Shown here in pieces: positions 20,027 through 30,030 of a stretch of 64,000 nt of DNA. This stretch comes from Pseudochrobactrum kiredjianiae. GTDB lineage: Bacteria > Pseudomonadota > Alphaproteobacteria > Rhizobiales > Rhizobiaceae. The notes under the pieces are model-generated. The model ran no database searches, was not told the origin of the DNA, and was given only the letters and a program-made list of their open reading frames with translations. The first letter of the stretch is position 1, and each line of letters starts with the position of its first letter. Location of the stretch: NCBI RefSeq assembly GCF_030362795.1, contig NZ_JAUCBM010000005.1, positions 1-64,000 on the forward strand. Reading direction: 5' to 3'. Made by a program: the position numbers and the translations under genes.

Positions 20027-21823
20027 TTATGCTGTCACCTTGGACGGGAAGCGCGTGACATTGCTGTTTTCTTCAATGTCATCGGTCAGCTCTGCCTGTT
20101 CAGCCATCAGGCCGCCTGCACGCAGCAGGGAAGCAAAGCGACCGCCTTTGGCAGCCAGCTCATTGAAGCTGCCGCTTTCAATGATGTGTCCTTTATCAAG
20201 GAACAGCACCAGATCAGCATTGCGCACAGTGGAAAGACGGTGAGCAATAATAAAGGTTGTGCGGTCGGAACTCAGATCGTCGATAGCCTGTTTGACCATG
20301 CCTTCGGTTTCTACGTCGAGCGCAGATGTTGCCTCATCCAGCACCAGAATAGGAGCATCTTTAAGGATCGCACGGGCAATCGCCAGACGCTGACGCTCAC
20401 CACCGGAAAGCTGTGAGCCACGCTCACCGGCAACCGTGTCGTAGCCATCGCTTTTCGCCAGAATGAATTCATGGGCAGCGGCAGCTTTTGCAGCAGCATG
20501 CACTTCTTCATTGGTCGCATCATCCGCACCGATACGGATATTATCCTCAATCGAGCGGTTGAACATACCGGCATCCTGAAACACTGTTGCCATAGCTTTG
20601 CGCAAAGATGAGCGGCTGACATTGCGGGTGTCGGTGCCATCGATGGAAATTTGACCGGCAACAGGATCATAAACGCGCTGCAACAGATTGATCAGCGTGG
20701 TTTTACCGGCACCGGTCGGGCCGACAATAGCCACGGTCTGACCGGCTTTAGCGGTGAAGGAAATATCATAAACGCCCTGACCGGAATTGCGGAATTCATA
20801 GGTCACTTTGTCGAAGACAACTTCACCCTGCACATTTTTCAGATCATTTGCAGCTTGCGGCTCTTCATGAAGTGCCACAGCATCTTCCATTGCAAAGAAT
20901 TCTTCGAGTTTCGCACGGGAAGAGGCGGTCTGGTTAATGAAGTTGCTGATCTGGTCAAGACGACCGATCATCAGCTGGGCAAAGCCGATAAAGGTAATGA
21001 CTTCACCAACACGGAGCTGGCCTTTCGATACCAGATAGGCACCGATGAGCAGCACGATCACCATGGAAATGGTGGAAGCCATACGGTTCAGACCGCTGGC
21101 CAGCGCCCACCAGTTCAGTACCGGACGCTGGGTTTTTTCCAAAGTTGCTGCGTATTCACGCAAGGCAGATGCTTCTGCATTAATACGGTTATAGCTCTGT
21201 AAAACGGAAATATTGCTGATTGTATCGCTGATATGCTCAAAAACTTTGTGATGGTGGCGCTCAACAGCGGCCTGACCGTCTTTGGTTTTCTGAATAACCA
21301 ACTGACCGATCATCATATAGATTGCGCCAAGTACCATCAGTACCAGTGTCAGGCGTGCATCCATGCTCAATGCAGTCGGGATCAGTACAGCCAATGCCAC
21401 AATGGTGGTCAGATGGTTGCGCATGAATTCCAGCCACAGCGTAAATAGCGTGTCGGTTGCACGGATCAGCGTGTGCAGCGCGTTGGATGTACCACGCTGT
21501 TGATGCCATGCCAGCGGCATCGTAATGATGCCCTCATAAGATTTGGTCAGAACGCCAAGGCGGCGCTTATGCGCCAGCCGGTCAGCGCCACGGGCGACCA
21601 GCACCACAGCAATAATGTTGAATACGCCAAGACCCGCCCAGAGAGCGAGGGTCGGAATGATCACCGTTTTTTGTGAAATCGCATCAATGACCCGACCAAA
21701 AAGGACAGGTTCAAAAATGGTGATCACGCCAAGCGCAATATTCGCCAGCACAATAAGCACTGTCGATGTTCTCTCGGCTGAGAGATATTGCAGGGATCTC
21801 CAGTAAATGCGCACTATAGACAC
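20027..21823 (-). CDS. ndvA: Cyclic beta-1,2-glucan ABC exporter NdvA
   Basis: NdvA (ChvA, Cgt) exports cyclic beta-1,2-glucan from the cytoplasm to the periplasm; such glucans matter for osmoadaptation and host interaction in Rhizobium, Agrobacterium and Brucella. The 598-residue protein has the half-transporter layout: about six membrane segments in the first 310 residues, then an ATPase with Walker A GPTGAGKTT, signature LSGGERQR and Walker B ILVLDEATSALD. Family-typical segments include MPLAWHQQRGTSNALHTL and NWWALASGLNR. A hairpin with TCTGACCG/CGGTCAGA arms (about 21843-21880) lies in the leader. The glucan synthase gene is not in the window. Assignment rests on remembered family sequence. 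Confidence 0.9.
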   Translation of the reverse strand: MSIVRIYWRSLQYLSAERTSTVLIVLANIALGVITIFEPVLFGRVIDAISQKTVIIPTLALWAGLGVFNIIAVVLVARGADRLAHKRRLGVLTKSYEGIITMPLAWHQQRGTSNALHTLIRATDTLFTLWLEFMRNHLTTIVALAVLIPTALSMDARLTLVLMVLGAIYMMIGQLVIQKTKDGQAAVERHHHKVFEHISDTISNISVLQSYNRINAEASALREYAATLEKTQRPVLNWWALASGLNRMASTISMVIVLLIGAYLVSKGQLRVGEVITFIGFAQLMIGRLDQISNFINQTASSRAKLEEFFAMEDAVALHEEPQAANDLKNVQGEVVFDKVTYEFRNSGQGVYDISFTAKAGQTVAIVGPTGAGKTTLINLLQRVYDPVAGQISIDGTDTRNVSRSSLRKAMATVFQDAGMFNRSIEDNIRIGADDATNEEVHAAAKAAAAHEFILAKSDGYDTVAGERGSQLSGGERQRLAIARAILKDAPILVLDEATSALDVETEGMVKQAIDDLSSDRTTFIIAHRLSTVRNADLVLFLDKGHIIESGSFNELAAKGGRFASLLRAGGLMAEQAELTDDIEENSNVTRFPSKVTA

Positions 21824-22338
21824 GGGCCACTCCGGTATAATGTCTGACCGAATTATATCCGCCAGTCAGATTGCGGTCAGAAAAACAAATGTTTAGCGGC
21901 AGCGGGAACATGATCCTGATTGCCTGAAACTGCAATGAAAATTGGTGTCCATAAGTGGCAATTTAAGTGCGAAACTGACCATAAATTACAACCAGTTGTA
22001 ACCTACTGTGATAGTTTACAGTAACTAGCTGATAAAGCTGAATATTTACTTGTGGTCAGGAAATTTAATGGCGTTTAATAATCGGTGAAAATCCTGTGTT
22101 TTTAAGCGTTTGTGGCAATAAACTCCTGCATTGAATCAAAATCGGTGCGCCGGAATTATTACTTGCAGGTATGTCACGCCTTTACAGAAAAGATGTTCTG
22201 CACGGTTGTATTGTCATCTAATGTTTCCATTTAGCGACGAAATGCTCTAGGAGCTTATTTCAGATTATACAGGCTGCATGGCTGGCATTGGATTTTGCCG
22301 CTGTGATGTGCCCCGAATTTTAGCGGAATTAAATAAAT
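21824..22338. other. 515-bp divergent promoter region of ndvA and rluC
   Basis: AT-rich sequence without a plausible gene between two divergently transcribed genes. An 8-bp inverted repeat TCTGACCG/CGGTCAGA lies about 20-55 bp upstream of ndvA. No clear operator was recognised elsewhere. Confidence 0.4.
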
Positions 22339-23325
22339 ATGGCTGGCGTAGAACTTAAAACTGTAGATGCAGACGAAACAGGCATGCGCCTTGATCGCTG
22401 GTTTAAAGTGCATTTTCCGGGGCTGGGCTTCGGGCATTTGCAGAAACTGCTGCGCTCCGGCCAGATCCGCGTGGATGGCGGACGTGTTAAAGCGGATAGC
22501 CGCTTACAGGTCGGCCAGTCTGTGCGTATTCCGCCGCTCGGTCTTGACGAAAAAGATGACAATACACCGCTGACCGGTAAAACAATCCGTAATCAGGATG
22601 ACGGCGATGTTCTCAAGAAAATGCTAATTTTTGAGAATGAGAGAGTCTATGTGTTCAATAAGCCGTCCGGTCTGGCTGTGCAGGGCGGTTCGGGTGTGGT
22701 GCGTAGCGTCGATTCGATGCTGGAAGCATGGCGCAATAAACGTGGTGAGAAGCCGCGTCTGGTGCATCGTCTTGACCGTGATACTTCCGGCGTTCTGGTG
22801 GTGGCTAAAACCCGTGGTGCCGCACAGGCGCTGACCAAAGCTTTCCGCGAGCGCGATACCAAGAAAACCTATTGGGCTCTGGTTAAAGGCGTGCCGCGCA
22901 AGCGTGAGAATAAAATCTCCACATGGGTTGTAAAAGAAAGCACGCCGGATGGCGATCGTATGCGCGTTTGCCAGCATGGTGAGCCGGATTCCGATCATGC
23001 AGTGTCTTTCTACCGCGTGCTGGAAACAGCCGGTCAGAACCTGTCTTGGCTGGAACTGGAACCTTATACCGGCCGTACGCATCAGTTGCGTGTTCATACA
23101 TTGCATATCGGACATCCGATTATCGGTGATCCGAAATATTTTGATGCCGATATCAATTGGGATTTCCCGGGTGGTGTTCAGAACCGTCTGCATCTTCATG
23201 CACGTCGTATTCGTATCCCTAATCCGGGTGGCGGCGGTATCATTGATGTTTCGGCACCATTGCCACCACATATGGTGCAGTCGTGGAACCTGCTTGGTTT
23301 CGACGCGGATGCAGAACAAGACTAG
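22339..23325 (+). CDS. rluC: Ribosomal large subunit pseudouridine synthase, RluC/RluD family
   Basis: Converts specific uridines in 23S rRNA to pseudouridine. The 328 residues contain an N-terminal S4 RNA-binding domain (RLDRWFKVHFPGLGFGHLQK, about residues 17-36) and the catalytic domain with HRLDRDTSG at 143-151; D146 is the expected catalytic Asp. The C-terminal EPYTGRTHQLRVH motif is present. The ATG has only a weak ribosome binding site. The stop codon overlaps the first bases of a palindromic repeat. RluC fits better than RluD by length and S4 layout, but the exact target sites are not readable. Confidence 0.88.
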   Translation: MAGVELKTVDADETGMRLDRWFKVHFPGLGFGHLQKLLRSGQIRVDGGRVKADSRLQVGQSVRIPPLGLDEKDDNTPLTGKTIRNQDDGDVLKKMLIFENERVYVFNKPSGLAVQGGSGVVRSVDSMLEAWRNKRGEKPRLVHRLDRDTSGVLVVAKTRGAAQALTKAFRERDTKKTYWALVKGVPRKRENKISTWVVKESTPDGDRMRVCQHGEPDSDHAVSFYRVLETAGQNLSWLELEPYTGRTHQLRVHTLHIGHPIIGDPKYFDADINWDFPGGVQNRLHLHARRIRIPNPGGGGIIDVSAPLPPHMVQSWNLLGFDADAEQD

Positions 23326-23426
23326 AGCATAATTCCTTAAACTTGGATCAGTTTAAGGTGAAATTATGCTCTAATTTTAAAGTGTTAGAGCGAGTTTTGT
23401 GTGCCAGGTATGGCACGCGGCGCTCT
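23324..23426. repeat. Palindromic repeat, family A, reverse orientation
   Basis: Two hairpins in tandem: 23324-23372 with AGAGCATAATT/AATTATGCTCT ends, then 23387-23426 with AGAGCG/CGCTCT ends and an inner GTGTGCCA-type stem, joined by a 14-nt linker. It is the inverse of the copy at 33971-34059 and begins in the rluC stop codon. It may also act as the 3' hairpin of rluC mRNA. Confidence 0.75.
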
Positions 23427-23490
23427 AATAAGACGACGCATTTAAAAAGAGCCGGTGAACCGGCCGGTTTGCGCTTGATACGGGGATAAA

Positions 23491-24510
23491 ATGGGTAAGG
23501 TAGCAGGGAACGCAGCGCCGGTAACGGGGCAGGTGACAACAGGTTATGAGCGCCGCACAACCATTGATACTATGGGCGTGGCGCTGATGTTATTCATCTG
23601 TGTCAGTTGGGGGATGAATCAGGTTGCCATTAAAATCGGCAATCAGGGCTTCAACCCGATGTATATGGCGGCGGCACGTTCTTTTGTTGGTGGCTTGCTG
23701 GTTTTTCTCTGGTGCCAATATCGCGGTATATCTTTATTTCAGCGCGACAAGACGCTGATACCGGGGCTGGCAATCGGCATTTTGTTCGGCCTTGAATTTG
23801 TGTTGATTTTCGCCGGACTGGATTTCACCAGTGCAGGGCGATCAACGCTGATGATTAATACCATGCCGTTCTGGGTTGCTATCGGCGCACATTTTCTGCT
23901 TGGAGAGCGTATTCGCCCGCTGACCATTGTGGGGATGATTGTTGCATTTGGCGGCGTGGTGCTGGTTCTCTCTGATGAATTATCAATGCCGGGCGAAAAC
24001 GCGATTTATGGCGATCTTCTTTGCCTCGTGGCGAGTATCTTCTGGGCAGCGACAACACTGGTAATCAAGAAAACCACGCTCAGCGATACAGCACCGGAAA
24101 AGACACTGCTTTATCAGCTGGTTATTGCTGCGATTGTGCCGATTGCCTTCGGGCCGCTCATGGGCGATGCGATACGCAATCCGACGATGCTAACTTATGT
24201 CGCCTTTATCTTTCAGGCTGCCTTTATCGTCGCCTTTACCTATCCCTTGTGGTTCTGGATGATCCGCCGTTATCCGGCTTCGGCACTGTCAAATTTCGCG
24301 CTGCTTATTCCGGCATTCGGCGTTATTATGAGCGGTTTGGTGCTGGGCGAACCGATGAGCTGGAAATTGTTCGCGGCTCTTGGCCTGATCGCAGGCGGAT
24401 TATTTATTGCCAATTATGCGCAACGCATAGCAGTGCGTAAAGCTGCGCAGCAATTCGATGCGCAAAGTGCCGAACTGGCAAAAACATTGCAGGAAAAAGC
24501 GACAACATGA
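23491..24510 (+). CDS. DMT-family permease with two EamA domains
   Basis: An inner-membrane transporter of the drug/metabolite superfamily; the substrate is unknown. The 339-residue product has about ten hydrophobic segments after a hydrophilic N-terminus of about 30 residues, arranged as two EamA repeats. Conserved traits include WGMNQVAIKIGNQGF in the first segment and LGEPMSWKLFAALGLIAGG in the last repeat. It overlaps the next gene by 4 bp (ATGA), so the two are probably co-translated. The upstream boundary is a repeat element after rluC. Confidence 0.85.
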   Translation: MGKVAGNAAPVTGQVTTGYERRTTIDTMGVALMLFICVSWGMNQVAIKIGNQGFNPMYMAAARSFVGGLLVFLWCQYRGISLFQRDKTLIPGLAIGILFGLEFVLIFAGLDFTSAGRSTLMINTMPFWVAIGAHFLLGERIRPLTIVGMIVAFGGVVLVLSDELSMPGENAIYGDLLCLVASIFWAATTLVIKKTTLSDTAPEKTLLYQLVIAAIVPIAFGPLMGDAIRNPTMLTYVAFIFQAAFIVAFTYPLWFWMIRRYPASALSNFALLIPAFGVIMSGLVLGEPMSWKLFAALGLIAGGLFIANYAQRIAVRKAAQQFDAQSAELAKTLQEKATT

Positions 24511-25160
24511 AACTGGTGCTGTTTGATTGTGACGGAACGCTGGTCAATAGCGGCGGCGTTATACACCGTTGTATGGCCGAGACTTTTGCCAATGCGGGTT
24601 TGCGTCTTCCGGAACTCAATGAAACACAGGAAATTATCGGACTAACGCTTAATCTGGCTATTTCACAAATCTCCGGCATTCCTATGGGGGCTGAGGTTGA
24701 GTATCTGACGGAGCAATATAAGCTGCAATTTCGTAAAATCCGGCTGGAAGCCGATTTTGATGAGCCGCTTTATGACGGTATTGCCGAGTTGATTGATGGT
24801 TTGGCACAGCAGGATGATATTTTGCTCGGCCTGGTCACAGGCAAGTCCCGCCGTGGAGTTATCTCCGTGATGGAGCGACATAGTTTCGAGCCGCATTTTC
24901 TTGTATCGCGTTGTGCAGATGATTGCCCGTCCAAGCCGCATCCGGCAATGGTGCTGGAATGTTGTCATGAGACGGGTTGCGATGTGTCGCAGACCTTTGT
25001 AATCGGTGATACAACTTACGATATGATGATGGCAGGCAGTGCCGGTGCCACAGCAATCGGTGTAAATTGGGGCTACCATAAGCCTGAAAGATTAAGTGAA
25101 GCGGGTGCGGCTGCCATATTGCAGCATCCGTCAGATTTGTTGGCTCAGCTTGCCCGCTGA
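24507..25160 (+). CDS. HAD-superfamily hydrolase (phosphoglycolate-phosphatase-like)
   Basis: Probably a small-molecule phosphatase in the cytoplasm. Motif I is FDCDGT with D7 as nucleophile and D9 as acid/base; motif II is the Thr in LVTGKS; motif III the Lys in SKPHPAM; motif IV GDTTYD. A helical cap lies between motifs I and II. The 217 residues fit the HAD-IA group. The gene lies between an EamA permease and the ATP12 gene, 41 bp before the latter, so the three may form one transcript. Substrate unknown. Confidence 0.87.
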   Translation: MKLVLFDCDGTLVNSGGVIHRCMAETFANAGLRLPELNETQEIIGLTLNLAISQISGIPMGAEVEYLTEQYKLQFRKIRLEADFDEPLYDGIAELIDGLAQQDDILLGLVTGKSRRGVISVMERHSFEPHFLVSRCADDCPSKPHPAMVLECCHETGCDVSQTFVIGDTTYDMMMAGSAGATAIGVNWGYHKPERLSEAGAAAILQHPSDLLAQLAR

Positions 25161-25201
25161 TCGCGTGGTGAGATTTTGAGCCGAAGTGTTTAGGAAATTT
25201 T

Positions 25202-26002
25202 ATGCGCAATATTCTTGAAGATATCGAACAGGCACGGCTGGATCATGAAGCCATGTTGTCTGATCCTGATCCGGTAATCAGAGCGCAGAAGCAGATGCTG
25301 ACACCGCTGCCAAAGCGTTTCTATAAAGATGTAACGGTTGGTGCTTATGCAGAGGGCGGCTTCGCAGTGCTTCTTGATGGCAAGCTGGTTAATACACCGT
25401 TGCGTAACAAGCTGGTGCTGCCAACTGAAGCGGCAGCGCAGATCGTTGCTGATGAGTTTGCCCGACAGGATACGCATATTGATCCGAAAGATATGCCTGC
25501 AACCCGTCTGGTGAATACAGCGATTGACGGTGTGGCTGCTGAAACTCAAGCTGTTCTGGAGGAAATTCTGCGTTTTGCCGGCACAGACCTGCTGTGCTAT
25601 CGCGCGGAAAGCCCGAAGGAGCTGGTAGAACGTCAGCGTGAAAGTTGGGATCCTATTTTGGACTGGGCGGCAACGCTTGGCGCTAATTTTGAAGTGACAG
25701 AAGGGCTGATGCATGTAGCGCAGCCGCGCGAGGCGCTGGCTGCATTTGGTGCGCATTTGCGTATGGTTACAGACCCGATTGCGCTGGCATCGCTGCATGT
25801 GATGACGACACTTTGTGGCTCTGCTATTACCGGATTGGCGCTGTTCAAAGGCGCAATTGATGTGGATACGGCTTGGAAAGCTGCCCATGTTGATGAAGAC
25901 TGGACGATTGAACAATGGGGCGATGATGAGGAAGCGCAGGCTCGCCGCGTCTGGCGCGAAAAGGAAATCCGCGCTGCTGATGTGATTGTAAAAGCACTGT
26001 AA
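25202..26002 (+). CDS. ATP12-family F1-ATPase assembly chaperone
   Basis: ATP12 chaperones bind the F1 alpha subunit before it joins beta; bacterial homologues are largely confined to alphaproteobacteria. The 266 residues show the family segments PKRFYKDVTVG, GFAVLLDGKLVNTPLRNKLVLPT, MPATRLVNTAIDG and the C-terminal SLHVMTTLCGSAITGLAL. It ends before a clear terminator. The pairing with an HAD gene is common in this order of bacteria. Confidence 0.93.
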   Translation: MRNILEDIEQARLDHEAMLSDPDPVIRAQKQMLTPLPKRFYKDVTVGAYAEGGFAVLLDGKLVNTPLRNKLVLPTEAAAQIVADEFARQDTHIDPKDMPATRLVNTAIDGVAAETQAVLEEILRFAGTDLLCYRAESPKELVERQRESWDPILDWAATLGANFEVTEGLMHVAQPREALAAFGAHLRMVTDPIALASLHVMTTLCGSAITGLALFKGAIDVDTAWKAAHVDEDWTIEQWGDDEEAQARRVWREKEIRAADVIVKAL

Positions 26003-26024
26003 ATCACGCTTGAAAGCAAGTGAG

Positions 26025-26060
26025 AAAAAGCCGCTTCAGTATCGCTGATGCGGCTTTTTT
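26025..26060 (+). terminator. Terminator after the ATP12 gene
   Basis: AAAAAGCCGC (26025-26034) pairs with GCGGCTTTTT (26050-26059), extended inward by TTCAG/CTGAT, and ends in T6. It closes the rightward transcript 22 bp after the stop. Confidence 0.88.
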
Positions 26061-26134
26061 GTTGCGTAAAATATAAAACAATCAGCACTTTACGTGAATT
26101 GCCTGGCAATTAGATTCACTTGTGATCTGGCAAT

Positions 26135-26162
26135 AAAAAACCCCGCCACTGGCGGGGTTTTT
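26135..26162 (-). terminator. Terminator after glnA
   Basis: A perfect stem AAAAACCCCGCC/GGCGGGGTTTTT with a three-base loop lies 15 bp beyond the glnA stop. T runs are present on both strands, so it can act in both directions; its position fits glnA on the minus strand. Confidence 0.88.
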
Positions 26163-26176
26163 CTTTGCTAAACAAA

Positions 26177-27586
26177 TCAGCAGGAATAGTACATGTCGAA
26201 TTCGATCGGATGCGGAGCCATTTCAAAGCGCATAACTTCCTGCATTTTCAGCTCAATGAAGCTGTCGATCTGATCGTCGCTGAACACATCGCCAGCTTTG
26301 AGAAAGGCGCGGTCTTTGTCGAGGCTCTGGAGTGCTTCACGAAGCGAGCCGCAAACAGTCGGGATTTTTTTCAGTTCTTTTGGCGGCAGATCATAGAGAT
26401 CTTTATCCATTGCTGCACCCGGATGAATCTTGTTCTTGATGCCGTCCAGACCGGCCATCAGAATGGCAGCAAAGCAATAATATGGGTTTGCTGTCGGATC
26501 TGGAAAGCGGACTTCCAGACGTTTTGATTTTGGCGAGTTGCCAAACGGAATACGGCAGGAAGCTGAACGGTTGCGGGCAGAATAGGCCAGCAGAACAGGC
26601 GCTTCATAACCCGGAACCAGACGCTTATAAGAGTTGGTTGATGGGTTCGTGAATGCATTCAGTGCTTTGGCATGTTTGATCACGCCGCCGATGAAGAACA
26701 GGCAGCTTTCTGACAGACCGGCATATTCATTACCTGCGAAAGTCGGCTTGCCGTCTTTCCAGATCGATACGTGAACATGCATACCCGAACCATTGTCACC
26801 GAAAATCGGCTTAGGCATGAAGGTTGCGGTTTTGCCATATGCGTTTGCAGTCTGGTGAACAACATATTTGAAGAGCTGCATCTTGTCGGCATTGGCGACG
26901 AGCGTGTCGAACTTCACACCGAGCTCATGCTGAGCTGCGGCAACTTCATGGTGATGCTTTTCAACAGTTACGCCCATTTCGGACAGAACTGTGAGCATTT
27001 CCGAGCGCATATCCTGACAGCTATCGATTGGCGGTACAGGGAAATAGCCGCCTTTAACGCGCGGACGGTGGCCCATATTGCCGGTTTCATAATCGGTGTC
27101 ATCATTTGATGGCAGCTCGTTGGAATCCAGCTTGAAACCTGTGTTGTAAGGATCGTTCTTATATTTCACATCGTCGAAGATGAAGAATTCAGCTTCAGGG
27201 CCGATGAAAACAGTGTCGCCGATGCCGAGTGATTTCACATAGGCTTCTGCTTTCTTGGCAGTGCCGCGCGGATCACGGTTGTAGTTTTCACCGGTAACCG
27301 GATCAAGGATATCGCAGAGCAGAACCAGTGTGGATGCTGCAAAGAACGGATCCATGTGAGCAGAAGCCGGATCCGGCATCAGAACCATGTCGGATTCATT
27401 GATGGCTTTCCAGCCGCCGATGGAGGAGGCGTCGAACATAACGCCGTCAGCAAACATTTCTTCATCAACCATACCCACATCCATAGTGACGTGATGCAGT
27501 TTGCCTTTAGGATCGGTAAAGCGCAGGTCAACGAATTTAACGTCGTTGTCAGAGATCAGTTTTAGAATATCGTGAGCAGTCGTCAT
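26177..27586 (-). CDS. glnA: Glutamine synthetase type I
   Basis: Makes glutamine from glutamate, ammonia and ATP; the main ammonium-assimilation enzyme. The 469 residues are the GSI-beta length. Visible motifs are [13 protein letters not shown] near the N-terminus, the ATP-binding [14 protein letters not shown] and the adenylylation region [10 protein letters not shown], whose Tyr is the target of GlnE in enterobacteria. It lies downstream of glnB on the same strand, separated by 171 bp that contain a composite repeat, so the two may be co-transcribed from the glnB promoter or glnA may have its own. Confidence 0.97.
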   Translation of the reverse strand: MTTAHDILKLISDNDVKFVDLRFTDPKGKLHHVTMDVGMVDEEMFADGVMFDASSIGGWKAINESDMVLMPDPASAHMDPFFAASTLVLLCDILDPVTGENYNRDPRGTAKKAEAYVKSLGIGDTVFIGPEAEFFIFDDVKYKNDPYNTGFKLDSNELPSNDDTDYETGNMGHRPRVKGGYFPVPPIDSCQDMRSEMLTVLSEMGVTVEKHHHEVAAAQHELGVKFDTLVANADKMQLFKYVVHQTANAYGKTATFMPKPIFGDNGSGMHVHVSIWKDGKPTFAGNEYAGLSESCLFFIGGVIKHAKALNAFTNPSTNSYKRLVPGYEAPVLLAYSARNRSASCRIPFGNSPKSKRLEVRFPDPTANPYYCFAAILMAGLDGIKNKIHPGAAMDKDLYDLPPKELKKIPTVCGSLREALQSLDKDRAFLKAGDVFSDDQIDSFIELKMQEVMRFEMAPHPIEFDMYYSC

Positions 27587-27657
27587 ATGCGTGTTTCCTA
27601 TTGAACGACGTTAAGCAGTTTGTGTCTGGCCGGAAAACCGGTGAAATTTATAAGATC

Positions 27658-27756
27658 AGAGCATTTTCAGCTTATTTTCAAATATAGAAAATGCTCTATC
27701 TATTTGTTTCTACGCGTATCTTATCCGAAAACCGTTTCAGACTTTTACGCGTACGC
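27658..27756. repeat. Composite palindromic repeat between glnB and glnA
   Basis: A 40-nt hairpin with AGAGCATTTT/AAAATGCTCT ends (27658-27697), a conserved linker, then a second hairpin of the CCGAAAACCG type (27714-27756). The same order and linker are found at 37369-37467. It sits in the glnB-glnA space and may affect read-through or message stability. Confidence 0.7.
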
Positions 27757-27757
27757 T

Positions 27758-28473
<716 letters not shown>

Positions 28474-29973
28474 ATGGAGCTGTTAACACCGGATCAGATG
28501 GCACGCGCTGATCAGCTGACAATTGCAGCTGGTACAGACAGTTATGCGCTGATGTGCAAAGCAGGTGAGGCTGTTTACCAGCAAGCCAGCAGCTTTTGGC
28601 CGGAAGCTCTGCGGATTGCCGTTCTCTGCGGGCATGGCAATAATGGCGGTGACGGCTATGTTGTTGCGCGTCACTACCGGCAGGGCGGAAAGCATGTTTA
28701 TTGCTTCAGTGATTTACCTCCGCACGATATTACTGATGCGTGGCAAGCACAGAATGCCTACACAACAGAGGGCGGTGAAATACTGCCTTTGTCGGCATTC
28801 GATACAAAACAGTTTGATCTGGTGATTGATGCTTTTTACGGTGCCGGACTGTCGCGCAATATTACGGGTGAAATTGCGGACTGTATTAATCAGCTCAATC
28901 AATCTGGTACGCCGGTTTGTGCAGTCGATTTGCCCAGCGGTATTTCAGGTGACAGCGGGCAAGTGATGGGTACGGCCGTTAAAGCCGGACTGACAGTCAG
29001 TTTTTTTCGCAAAAAGCCCGGCCATTTGTTGCAGCCGGGACGGGAGCATTGCGGTTGGATCAGCCTTTATAATATCGGTATTGAGCCTTCGGTGCTGGAA
29101 AAAATACAGCCGCAATTGTTTGAGAATAATCTTGAATTGTGGGAAAAGCTGCTGCCTTGGGCTGATGTAAACAGCCATAAATTCAGTCGCGGGCATGTAG
29201 CAGTATTTTCAGGTGGGCTGACAGCAACAGGTGCTGCGCGTTTGAGTGCCGCGGCGGCTGCGCGAACCGGTGCGGGGCTGGTGACTGTTATTGCGCCTGA
29301 TGAAGCGCTGCCTGTGCATGCTGCGCAACTGACGAGTGTCATGTTGAGACCTTTGCAGGACGATGCGGCTGTAGTGGAGTTTTTTACGCAGCGTAAAGTG
29401 CGGGCAGCCGTTCTTGGCCCTGCATTCGGCGATTTACAACGCGCGTCAGAGCTTACATTGACAATGTTGCAAAGCGACGATCTTGGTGCGCTGGTGCTGG
29501 ATGCGGACGGATTGACTGCATTTAAAGATCAGCCGCAGGGATTATTTGATGCTGCAAAAGCGGCAAAACCTGCACTGATAGTAACGCCGCATGAGGGCGA
29601 GTTTCAGCGGTTGTTTGGTTCTGTAGTGAATATGCAGGCCGATAAAGTTACCCGTGCGAGACAGGCATCTTCTCTCAGTAATGCTGTGGTGATTTACAAG
29701 GGCGCAGATACAGTGATTGCCGCACCGGATGGCCGTGCTGCGATTAACACTAATGGCAATGCATTACTGGCGACGGCCGGTTCCGGTGATGTGCTGACGG
29801 GTATTATTGCCAGCCTGTCAGCGCAGGGGATGTCAGCTTTTGAAGCGGCTTGCGCTGCTGTGTGGATCCATGCGGAAACAGCCAATTATTATGCAGAAGT
29901 CGCACCAAAGGGCATGATTGCAGAGGATATGCCTGCATTGATACCGCAAATATGGGCTCGTTTAGCTGAATAA
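28474..29973 (+). CDS. nnr: Bifunctional NAD(P)H-hydrate epimerase / ADP-dependent dehydratase
   Basis: Repairs hydrated NAD(P)H: the N-terminal YjeF domain (about residues 1-215) interconverts the epimers and the C-terminal kinase-like domain (about 225-499) dehydrates the S form with ADP. The first domain shows GHGNNGGDGYVVAR and AVDLPSGISGDSG; the second shows the VTPHEGEFQRL segment and the NTNGNALLATAGSGDVLTG region with the family AGSGDVLTG core. The 499-residue length is that of the fused enzyme. It is divergent from glnB and followed by a two-way terminator shared with uvrA. Confidence 0.94.
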   Translation: MELLTPDQMARADQLTIAAGTDSYALMCKAGEAVYQQASSFWPEALRIAVLCGHGNNGGDGYVVARHYRQGGKHVYCFSDLPPHDITDAWQAQNAYTTEGGEILPLSAFDTKQFDLVIDAFYGAGLSRNITGEIADCINQLNQSGTPVCAVDLPSGISGDSGQVMGTAVKAGLTVSFFRKKPGHLLQPGREHCGWISLYNIGIEPSVLEKIQPQLFENNLELWEKLLPWADVNSHKFSRGHVAVFSGGLTATGAARLSAAAAARTGAGLVTVIAPDEALPVHAAQLTSVMLRPLQDDAAVVEFFTQRKVRAAVLGPAFGDLQRASELTLTMLQSDDLGALVLDADGLTAFKDQPQGLFDAAKAAKPALIVTPHEGEFQRLFGSVVNMQADKVTRARQASSLSNAVVIYKGADTVIAAPDGRAAINTNGNALLATAGSGDVLTGIIASLSAQGMSAFEAACAAVWIHAETANYYAEVAPKGMIAEDMPALIPQIWARLAE

Positions 29974-29974
29974 T

Positions 29975-30010
29975 AAAAACGCCGCGTAAAGTATTACGCG
30001 GCGTTTTTTA
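29975..30010. terminator. Two-way terminator between nnr and uvrA
   Basis: AAAAACGCCGCGTAA (29975-29989) and TTACGCGGCGTTTTT (29994-30008) form a perfect 15-bp stem with a four-base loop, with T runs on both strands. It separates the convergent genes nnr and uvrA. Confidence 0.92.
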
Positions 30011-30030
30011 TGATCATTTTGCGCTGCTTT

